A DNA stretch of 38,145 bases from a virus. Where the stretch lies: IMG/VR virus record IMGVR_UViG_3300047326_000087, positions 1-38,145 of that record, one strand, 5' to 3'. Position numbers and translations under genes: made by a program. Of the stretch, positions 10,054-18,900 are shown in pieces. Numbering within the stretch: the stretch's first letter is position 1; every line of letters begins with the position of its first letter. The notes beneath the pieces are model-generated. The model worked only from the letters and a program-made list of their open reading frames with translations. It did no database searches and was not told the origin of the DNA.

Positions 10054-11739
10054 TCAATTGTTCTGGTTAGTTAGCGAGAAATCTCCGGCTTTCAGGTCGT
10101 CAAAATACTGTTGAATGAGTTTGAGATTGATACTAACGCCAGAGTCGAGGTCAGCCATTGACTGCGCTATAGAATTCTGAGTCAGAGAAGTGGAATTGAG
10201 ATCTGTGCGCTTCTGAAGGCGAGCAAAAGCCCGCTGATCAATGAGTCCGAGCAGTGATGAGATAGGCATAACCCATAGAGTTGCTTGGATTGAAAGGATA
10301 TCAAGAAGCCCAATTCCTCCGAATTCACCCATTATGATCTCTATATTCTTTAGAGAAGTAATCGCATCATTGCCAATTCGATTGCGGATATTGTTGAGCT
10401 TGTCAAGCAAGTCCTGATAGGACTTTGTCGCAGATTTTCGAGCGTCAAATACCGTGTCATCAAGGTTTGAGAAGGCAAAATCTCCAGGATCAGTAGTTCC
10501 CGATAGTCCAAGATCAAATTGAGCCTGGTCAATATAATTACGCGCTTGAGCATCGAGAATATCCAACTCATAGTTAGGGTATCGTGTTTGATAGTTGGCA
10601 TTACGCTGACCATCGTTGCTGACTGAATTTAGCGTTCCTCCAGCTTCTGGTCCAAGTTTAGGATCAGGCGTAGGTTGCCAATTTAGGTTCTTCTCGACAT
10701 CCATAACATTGTCAATTGAATCATGTAGGGTTTGAAGAATTGCTCTCATCTGACGGAAATATCCCTGATAGATCATTATCTCCGACGAGTAATACTGGGT
10801 TTGATTTGCTGTGAACTGCAAAAGTCCCTGATCAGTAATTGCCTGGTTGCTCTGAATGTTAGAAGATAGAGCATTTAGGAATGATTGACTTGCGGCTTGA
10901 TTATTAGTAGGGTTGTTTGAATTGAGAGAGTTGCTAAGCCGAGTAGTTATAACCCGTTCAATATATGGTCTGCGAAGATAGGTAGACCCGCCATTTGGAT
11001 TGTCGATGATTTTGGTTTGCGTTTTATCGTAGAGAAAAGGTGCGCATATGTTATTCTTCGTAGGAATGACATTTGAGGCTATACGAGGATCGACAATAAA
11101 CGGGCGAAGATAGTGCTTTGAACGCATTAGAGTCGCAACATCCCCGCCATTGATCTGTGCAATCTCATCACTATAGAAAGCTGTAATATAGTTCACACGA
11201 TCATCAATGTTTTGTTCCTGCCCTTTATCAATTGCTGGAAATACGATACCATCTGTGAGCTGTTTTTCGAATGAACGAACAAATACCGATCCTATTGCAA
11301 GAGCAATAGCATTGAGAGTTTGAGCCGCGAATATTGGTAGGTAGTATTTCTGGGTATTGTTTTCCCTAACATCTAATTGGGTAGATGTGAAATTGGTATT
11401 CGCGATGATAATGTTGGCTATGTTGGTATACTTGGACTGTGAGATAACATCGAGATTTAGGTTAGGGTCGTATCCTGGGCTATAATACTGCCCACTTCCA
11501 TCAGTGGCAACAATGGGCAATCCGGTCATTCTATAGAATGCATTGATGCGAGACTCTTGTGGATTTTGCCCAAGATAGCTACGAATCTGATCAATGGGTG
11601 TAATGAGTGTTGTATATAACTCACCTATATCTACATTGAGATTGTCTTGATCATCATAGAATTGCGGCTGATGCGGAATTGGTCCCGAATGGATTGCTGC
11701 CGCAGCGGCGGGATCAAGAGTGCCTACATTACCGGCCAT
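10054..11739 (-). CDS. Baseplate-region structural protein of unknown fold, 561 aa
   Basis: I do not recognise a named family. The protein starts with an Ala/Gly/Pro-rich segment (residues 1-25), then mixed alpha/beta sequence. It is rich in Asn and Gln, has no signal peptide, and has at most a mild hydrophobic patch near 135-155 (AQTLNAIALAIGSVFV) and another near 475-500. The last 120 residues look largely helical. The ATG is preceded by GGAGG seven bases upstream, overlapping the end of the 708-aa gene. Its place between the membrane-spanning baseplate protein and the gp25-like gene suggests an inner baseplate or hub-wedge connector. That is inference from position only. No catalytic motif is evident. 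Confidence 0.8.
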   Translation of the reverse strand: MAGNVGTLDPAAAAAIHSGPIPHQPQFYDDQDNLNVDIGELYTTLITPIDQIRSYLGQNPQESRINAFYRMTGLPIVATDGSGQYYSPGYDPNLNLDVISQSKYTNIANIIIANTNFTSTQLDVRENNTQKYYLPIFAAQTLNAIALAIGSVFVRSFEKQLTDGIVFPAIDKGQEQNIDDRVNYITAFYSDEIAQINGGDVATLMRSKHYLRPFIVDPRIASNVIPTKNNICAPFLYDKTQTKIIDNPNGGSTYLRRPYIERVITTRLSNSLNSNNPTNNQAASQSFLNALSSNIQSNQAITDQGLLQFTANQTQYYSSEIMIYQGYFRQMRAILQTLHDSIDNVMDVEKNLNWQPTPDPKLGPEAGGTLNSVSNDGQRNANYQTRYPNYELDILDAQARNYIDQAQFDLGLSGTTDPGDFAFSNLDDTVFDARKSATKSYQDLLDKLNNIRNRIGNDAITSLKNIEIIMGEFGGIGLLDILSIQATLWVMPISSLLGLIDQRAFARLQKRTDLNSTSLTQNSIAQSMADLDSGVSINLKLIQQYFDDLKAGDFSLTNQNN

Positions 11740-11742
11740 TTA

Positions 11743-13869
11743 TCATCCTCCGTTGTCCCGAGCGATATCGGCCGGGTCTCGTCGTGGCTCGCCAGTCGCG
11801 ACTGCGGGTGCCTCAACGAATGTGTAGTTTAGTAAGTCGATAGCAATTGAGGGCATCTCATCAATGGAGACCGGATTGTTCAGCGTGCTGATGTAGGTGT
11901 TGTTGAAGGCTACTTTGACCGTTCCATTTCCAGCGACTGTGCTGGAGATTGTGGCTGTATATGCGCTATACCCATCATATGTGAATTGAGATACTTCACC
12001 AAGAGAGACTACCGCTTGAAGGTTCGAGGCTATTGATTCTCCGACACTTGCAGGAATTCCTGTAGAAGTATTCTGTCCCGAGTTTTCGTTTATGGTGGCT
12101 GTAATGATAATGGGACGAGTTGTGAATTGAATTGTTGTATCAAGTTCAAAAGAACTCTGATACTGGTTGTATCCTGCCCCAATTACACCGGTCAAACAAG
12201 CAGTAGTCTGATTTTGTAGAGTCGTGAGACAAGCCATAATGTTGGTCTGAAGGTTATTAGCCGTTTCAATCGACATATTCTCTCGAAAGTTTGCGACATT
12301 ATCCGCAATACAAGCTTGAGCCGTGGCGACATCGGGCAGTGGAGAAGTAGCGAGAGCATTCGCAAGATTTACACCGGTCGAATTGAAGAGTCCACCGAGA
12401 GTTGTATTGATGAAGTCTCTGTTTACGGCAATCGTTGGCATACATCCGATGGTAATCAATGGTAGTAGTGCACCAGGATTGATATTGAATGTATAGGTTA
12501 TGTCTGAATATAACACACCAATATTTGGAGGAGTCTCACCACTTGATATGTATATTGGGGAAGAATGAAATACCTCATCGATGGTGGCTTTATTTCCATT
12601 TGAATCCACGATCGGTGTCGTTCCGTCATCTTCGGTAATGTATCCACCTACAAGATTAAGCGTTCCATCAAATGGTGCTGTATATGTCTTGCCATCGTAG
12701 GAGAGAACACCTTTAGTTGGCGGAGCTTTGACGATTGCGTTAGTGATGCGAATATAGCGTGGCTCTCCATAGGTTGTTAGACCAAGTTCTTGTGGATTGT
12801 AGAAGAGACGAAAATTGATTGTGTAGGGAACATTGGTCGGGTCGGTTGTATCATTATAGGTAGCTCCGCTTGGGAAAAACACCGTATTATTTCCGGCAGG
12901 CAGATCGAAAGCGTGAGTGATGTTGTAAAACTGCTGATCCTGAACAAGATTTGGGTCATAGAATTGCCAACTCTCTTGACGAACCGCGGACAACCCCGCG
13001 AATAATGCTTGGAATTCACTTGGGAATCCACTGGGTAGTGATACCGAGAGTCCTACTTGTGGGTAGTATTGAAAGAAGCCAGTGCTACTCGTAATACCAT
13101 TGGTTGCATTGTTTTTGATGAATGCAGGACATACATCGCTCGTGCAGCATCCATCCGCACTACCATCGGATGATGAACACGGTGGAATATCGAAACTCTG
13201 ACCAATCATTCCCTTGATCAATTCTACTATGAGTAGAATGATTCCAAAGACTACAAACAAATCCTGAAGCAAGCAAAGCAGGTCTCCTATCTTGCGGGTA
13301 ATGGCTATGATAGTGTTGTTATCAAGTCTTTTTACTGCAAGTGAGAGTATCTTTATGTTCTGAATTATTATCTGGATGATATTGTCGATGCGCTGAATAA
13401 CATACTCTATAAGAGCAAGAACAAGAAGAAGCAGTGTTGTGACGATGACAATGAGAGCAAGGAACGGAAATAGCGAAACAAATTCAGGTAGGCAGACTCT
13501 GAAAAGTCGTGAAAGAGCGCGAGGGAGTTTGAATGGGTTTGGAATTGCACATAGAACTTCGATGATACAAAGAATTAGATTGAGCACCGGCAAGAAGAAC
13601 TTGTATAGCATCAAAAAAGGCATACACTGCTCTAAAAGAGATAAGAATGCACTAAATGGCTTGTTAGCCACATCTGCGTCGAGATTTGGCTTTAGTCCTC
13701 CTGATGGCAGAATCAGGCTCAGAGTATTGAATAACCCAGTCAAATCCGGCAGGGCAATTGGCGGATTTTGGATATTTAGGTTAGGGAGCGTGGGAGCAAA
13801 ACCAGTCGTTCCAGCGGGTGGCGCCGGAGGATGAAAGTTTGACTCATTAAGTGGTTGGCAGGGACACAT
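11743..13869 (-). CDS. Membrane-spanning virion protein in the baseplate cluster, 708 aa
   Basis: Residues 1-60 are Pro-rich with an MCPC start. Residues about 80-220 hold three or more strongly hydrophobic stretches (83-107, 128-158, 198-219) separated by basic or amphipathic helices, a clear multi-pass membrane region. A Cys cluster follows (about 231-247, with CC and DVCPAF). The remaining 450 residues look like beta-rich virion sequence. It contains a YDGYSAY tract and ends with EPRRDPADIARDNGG. The combination of membrane helices and a long soluble domain among spike and wedge genes suggests a protein carried in the tail and inserted into the host membrane during injection, or one needed at the membrane during assembly. 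Both are inferences. The ribosome binding site before the ATG is weak (AGAAG). Confidence 0.8.
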   Translation of the reverse strand: MCPCQPLNESNFHPPAPPAGTTGFAPTLPNLNIQNPPIALPDLTGLFNTLSLILPSGGLKPNLDADVANKPFSAFLSLLEQCMPFLMLYKFFLPVLNLILCIIEVLCAIPNPFKLPRALSRLFRVCLPEFVSLFPFLALIVIVTTLLLLVLALIEYVIQRIDNIIQIIIQNIKILSLAVKRLDNNTIIAITRKIGDLLCLLQDLFVVFGIILLIVELIKGMIGQSFDIPPCSSSDGSADGCCTSDVCPAFIKNNATNGITSSTGFFQYYPQVGLSVSLPSGFPSEFQALFAGLSAVRQESWQFYDPNLVQDQQFYNITHAFDLPAGNNTVFFPSGATYNDTTDPTNVPYTINFRLFYNPQELGLTTYGEPRYIRITNAIVKAPPTKGVLSYDGKTYTAPFDGTLNLVGGYITEDDGTTPIVDSNGNKATIDEVFHSSPIYISSGETPPNIGVLYSDITYTFNINPGALLPLITIGCMPTIAVNRDFINTTLGGLFNSTGVNLANALATSPLPDVATAQACIADNVANFRENMSIETANNLQTNIMACLTTLQNQTTACLTGVIGAGYNQYQSSFELDTTIQFTTRPIIITATINENSGQNTSTGIPASVGESIASNLQAVVSLGEVSQFTYDGYSAYTATISSTVAGNGTVKVAFNNTYISTLNNPVSIDEMPSIAIDLLNYTFVEAPAVATGEPRRDPADIARDNGG

Positions 13870-13898
13870 ATGCTATCTTCTATATACCAGAGTGAACA

Positions 13899-15962
13899 TT
13901 AGATTTGCCCCTTGAAGTTGTCTTTCACGACTTCTCTACCTTGTAAATAGAGGTTTTCTGCCTCGAGATACATATCAGAATTTGAGTGCAGCATTACATG
14001 ACCATTAGCCGAACAAACAATTCCGCCAGGAGTTGATATTGTAAGCCCTGTCTGATCTACTCGAATAACGGTCAGCGCTCCTAACCCATCATAGACACGG
14101 ATATCGAAAACTCCCGCAATTAGTCCCGTATTTGCGCCCAGCGGGGAATTCGCGAAGCGGGTTATTCCATTTGGACCAGGTTGCTCAGAAGGCACTGTGC
14201 TTCCGCCTATCTCAAGCAACACCTGACCATCGAATTTCCCAGCTAAACTTATGTTTTGCAGGTCTCTTCCCACTGCCGCAACAATTCCTCCTTGTGTATC
14301 GAGCCAGAGACTTTGACGATCAATAGTGTTTGCCCCGATATTTATCTCAATCGATCCATCAAAATTCATCTGTCCACTTCGTCCTCCGCCATTGGCATTA
14401 GGACCGGCTGTAGTGATAGTGCTGCTAACTACATATGGAAGAGGCGATATTAGACCATTAGCGAGACTTGTGATCGGAACATACTCTGGCGGAACATATT
14501 CAGTGCCAGTCTGGAATGTTATGCAGGTCTGAGCGATATTGTGATACGCGGTGCCGAGACCAATGTTAGCTGATGTAATACGATCAATTGGTCCCGATGA
14601 TCCACCAAGGTCATCTATGAGACTGATCGGCGAGGCATTCGTGAATGATTCGATTAGAATGTCTGTATTATCACTATTGAAAAGTAGCGCATTTGGGTCT
14701 TTAGTAGCTGGGTCGAGATTCACCGTTGAATAGTTCTCATAGCGTGTAAGGAGAGGAATATTACCCTGTTCACTGCTCGCGGGAACATTGAGTTTGAATT
14801 GCCCTTCTTTATCGATATCGAAGTGAAATCGGCTACGAAGCCGTGCATAGTTGTTTAGATTGTTGACATCGGGAACACCGCTACCATTGGTTTCCTTGCG
14901 AGCATTTACCTCAAAATGGTAAGCAAGACTTTTGCGCTCAAAGCGTTTTATCTGCTCATAGACATTGTGGAATGTATCTTGGTTAGCAGTTGATTTGATA
15001 TTGGCAACCGATAGCTCGGCATTTGTGCCGATGGGAATCACGCTCCTATTGATGTCTACGATGTTGCCGAAGATATCAATGACTGTTCCCTTTATACTCT
15101 CCATAAGGTAGTTTGGAGAAACGAGGCTTAGACTCAGCGCGTCAGCTCTTCCTTCTCGTCGATTGATAAAGTATGGAAGAGTAGAAGACACATTACTTTG
15201 TGAGTTTGGGTTATATGCCTGAAGTTCCTGATCGTTGCTTCTAACATATGCTGTTTGCTCATATTCAAATACCGTCTCGTGTTTTTCAATGCGAGCCGGG
15301 TTTCTAACCGATGAACCCGCATTAGATAGGCTTGTTGTCGCAATGGGATCCATTCCAACTTCTTTCAGCACATCATCATAGGAGGCATCTGTTGCTCTCA
15401 ATGACTTTGAGAATATGGTGGATGGAACTCTGTCTCTTCCTACCGTGCCCTCGACCATTCTACCTGCTTCAGAGAGCGTGTAGTTGTTGTTGAAGGTATT
15501 GATAAGCACACCACGATTAGTGTCGAAAACAAACGAATCATTGTAGTCACCAATTGTTATACCATTGTCATCGAGTATAATAGACTCATTGGTATTTGCC
15601 TGAATAATTATCTGATCGTCAGTGAGAGAGGGTAGAATTATCTGTGTCGGTGTAGTTGTATTCTTGGCCGAGGGATCTTGAGCAAGGAACGAAACGATAA
15701 AGTAGTTCGCTCCTCCTTCCGCTTGCGCCACGAGAACCGGCGTTCCACCCGCGGGCTTTCCACCAATAAAACCGCCTCCTGACGAGAAATATGAGATGGG
15801 AAGTTGTGCCGGAACAATTTGAGCCTGACCAATTGGCGAATCCTTGATCTTGACATAAGCTATCTTGAGGCTCAAATCCACATGATCAATAGATGCCACA
15901 CGCAGAAAACCAGAAGGTCTCTGCATTACATGATCGGCAACTCCCCTATTATCCCGCATCAT
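13899..15962 (-). CDS. Baseplate spike (gp5/gpV-like), 687 aa
   Basis: Residues about 15-100 read like the OB-fold of tail spike proteins (GFLRVASIDHVDLSLKIAYV, then GGTPVLVAQAEGGANYFIVSF). A short beta segment follows (DDQIIIQANTNESIILDDNG). The C-terminal 170 residues have the repetitive turns of a spike beta-helix or beta-prism (FDGSIEINIGANTIDRQSLW, IVAAVGRDLQNISLAGKF, ISTPGGIVCSANGHVMLHSN). No lysozyme or other hydrolase domain is visible, unlike T4 gp5. The gene begins with two consecutive ATG codons; AAGGAG lies 13-16 bases upstream, inside the end of the hub gene. Its position right after the hub gene supports a role as the membrane-piercing spike that sits on the hub. Confidence 0.75.
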   Translation of the reverse strand: MMRDNRGVADHVMQRPSGFLRVASIDHVDLSLKIAYVKIKDSPIGQAQIVPAQLPISYFSSGGGFIGGKPAGGTPVLVAQAEGGANYFIVSFLAQDPSAKNTTTPTQIILPSLTDDQIIIQANTNESIILDDNGITIGDYNDSFVFDTNRGVLINTFNNNYTLSEAGRMVEGTVGRDRVPSTIFSKSLRATDASYDDVLKEVGMDPIATTSLSNAGSSVRNPARIEKHETVFEYEQTAYVRSNDQELQAYNPNSQSNVSSTLPYFINRREGRADALSLSLVSPNYLMESIKGTVIDIFGNIVDINRSVIPIGTNAELSVANIKSTANQDTFHNVYEQIKRFERKSLAYHFEVNARKETNGSGVPDVNNLNNYARLRSRFHFDIDKEGQFKLNVPASSEQGNIPLLTRYENYSTVNLDPATKDPNALLFNSDNTDILIESFTNASPISLIDDLGGSSGPIDRITSANIGLGTAYHNIAQTCITFQTGTEYVPPEYVPITSLANGLISPLPYVVSSTITTAGPNANGGGRSGQMNFDGSIEINIGANTIDRQSLWLDTQGGIVAAVGRDLQNISLAGKFDGQVLLEIGGSTVPSEQPGPNGITRFANSPLGANTGLIAGVFDIRVYDGLGALTVIRVDQTGLTISTPGGIVCSANGHVMLHSNSDMYLEAENLYLQGREVVKDNFKGQI

Positions 15963-15967
15963 TTGTT

Positions 15968-18900
15968 TTAGGTAGCTCCTTGGGGATTAGCGGTGTTTGT
16001 GTATACTATCCAACAATCCACAATAGAGGTATATATCACCTGGTCTATTAGCTGTTGCTGTTGGCTTTGTGCGGCAGTTGTGGCAGATTGTGTAGTTTGA
16101 TTGTTTTGCTGGCTTTGTATACTTGGTATTGCTGAAATAGTATTTGTGCTTCCACCGCTTCCAGTCTTGCCGAGACCATCACGAGCATAGTAGAATGCTT
16201 TACCGGATGGATAGCGAAATTCTCCTGCAATCTTGGAAGATGAATCTATCGCCTTTACAAGGATCTGACGCTGTTGGTTGGTCTGAACGAATTGAGCGAG
16301 AGATTTCGGATTGTTTTGGGTTTGAGATGTAGGATTTGGATTTGTAGTTGTTCCATTTCCACCGATTAGATACTGATAAACGGCATTGGCGAGAGCGATA
16401 GCATAAGAATTGGCGTTTGTGAATGGTGATTGCTCTGAATTGAAAAAGACCCGTAATTCAAGCACTGGAAGATAGTTTCCACTTGCGGATGATAGAGCAC
16501 CAGGAGCTTGCTGAAAGATTTTGCTAAGTGTATCAGTATTGCTTGTAGAGTATTCACCACCGGTGATATCTCCGAGAGCTTCGCTTGGATCTATGGTCTG
16601 TGGGTTAGTATTCCCAACGATCGTGCCTATGTGCTCCTGGTTGAATGAGTTGCCTTGCTTGTGATGAACATAGTTCGTAATGTCCTTGTTCTTGTAGAGA
16701 AGCTTTCCAATGACATCATACGGTGTTGGAATATACTCACCAGGGCTATGGCCGTAGCATACTTTGATTGATGTCGTGAAGCCACTGCCAAATGTGAAGT
16801 CTTGACTAACGCTTTCGACATAGAAGAGCTGATCGAGATGTTCAATATAGATGACTTCGCCTGGTTGTTGATACTCATTTCCTACGATCGTGAGATTACC
16901 AGATAGAATGGTTTTTCGTTCCTTGTTTAGAAGAGACACCGCATATGGGGCAAGCTGCGTTTGTGGATCACTCAGAAAAGGCGCTTTGACCTGTGTTGGA
17001 AGCGAGATTCCATACTGACGCCATAGGTCATAATCGACCGCACCTGCTGTTGTGAGGGCATTTCCATTCTGAAATATGGTAAGTTCTTGTGGCACCTGCG
17101 TATTTAGAAACTGATCTCCATAGTTTCCCGTGACATAGACCGATGTATAGTTTGGGCGGCGCTCGGTGATGCTCATACTCTTGATGTTGACATTGTTGAT
17201 AACATAGCGAGCGCCACTTCCAGGACCGAGATCATCATATGACTCATCCTCAATCATATGCTCGAACATTTGTGGGATAGTCTTTGAGTTATTGAGATTT
17301 GGCGCAAGTATGTTATTCGTTGTGTTGTTATTCTGAGTATCGAGTGTAATGCTTTCTTGCAGGTTTTTGAGAGCATTGGCTGCGCTCTTGATTGCTGTCT
17401 GACGAGCTGCTACCTTCTGAGAGATACCGTTTAGAATGAGTAGAAGATTGCTGCTGGATATTGGCGGAACGGGTGGGATTGCAGTGGCACTTCCAAGAAG
17501 TTGGGTGATATCGAAGGGTTCACCTGTCGTTGCTTGAAGGCGAGTTAGAATGGTTTGGTAGCGATTCTGACTTGAGGCCTGCAAGGCAATTGTCGGAAGT
17601 TGTTCAAACTGTCCCTTGTAATTAGATGTAGTTGTAGAAGGAAAATTAGTCTGTAGAAGCCAAGCGACTCGACCAACATCAAAAGTATTCTTGAGATTGC
17701 TTTGATTGGCAAGAGATGTTCCAGTAGCATCGCCATTGAGAGCATTATTTACGGAATCTAATACCGCATCAGGATTTGATGTCTGCATTATGTATCGAAG
17801 ATCTTGTCCTGATACTTTTCCGCTTGCCTCATTAGACAAGAAGCTAAAGATAGTGCTATTATTACCTGTATTTGGAACTTGGAGAGTTCCGCCAGTGCTA
17901 CTAATGAATCCAACACAACTTGCATCATCTACATATCCGGCTGCCAGACAAAAGAGACGAATCTCATCTTCGAGAGTTCCGATGCTGGTAAGAAGTGTGT
18001 CTACTTGGTTTGCATAGAGATCTTCGAGGAACTGTGGGAAAACCTGAACACCAGTTTCATTCTTTAGTCGTAGCATATTGTAGAACACGCTACTCGGAGT
18101 TCTGTTATACTGAGGATTACGAATTTCTATATGACCTTGACTATTGGAAAAAACTTCGAGTTCGAGAATTGCTGCAACTGTTTTGATCTGATCTTTGATT
18201 GTAACATAGTCGCTTTCGAAGAGAGACATATTGCTAAACGACTTCTCAAAAGCTTGAATATCGGAATCTTTGTCGTATGCGTCATCTACGATAACAAGAT
18301 TGATGTCCTCATTGGCTCTGACCTTGTATATAAGCCTACGGGTAAGAAAAGCAAGTTCTCTTCGAAGATTTCTTCGAGCAATTGGATTTGCGGCAGTTTG
18401 GCTACCAAGAGTTGATAGCGATGGGCTATAAGCAAATGAAATGTCGTTGCCGTAGATACTAACGGGTGCATTGATTTTGTTTAGGGCGGTTGTTATGTTG
18501 GTGATTTGCTCAGCTATTCGAGCATCAAGATTTGTGAGAGTTTGCTGTGCAAGGCTAACTGCTATTGAAACATCTGATGAATTACCAGCTGTTCCTGATT
18601 GATTTCCGGTGAGAGAAGCGATTTGATTTGCCGCATCTGCTCTTTCTTGTAGAAGTTGATTCAGCTGATCATTGAAGTTGCTTGCTGAAAGTTGATTGCT
18701 AAGCATACCGGCATAGCTCTTCTCATCAATCGTAAGCTTCTTGAATGGCACGAAGTTTCCGTAAAGAAAGTTGCGACTCTTTAGGCTTGTCTCAAGTCCT
18801 CGAAAGTAGGAATTCGCTGCGTCTTGCCCTGTAGTCTGATCTCGAGCCTGACCACCGAATTCAGTGGCAGCCTTGTAGAAGGTCGCATAGTTGTATGGCT

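Noticed and set aside
13439-13834. Plus-strand 131-codon frame
   Set aside because: It lies antisense to the membrane-spanning part of the 708-aa gene, with no ribosome binding site and an odd composition (Arg-rich).
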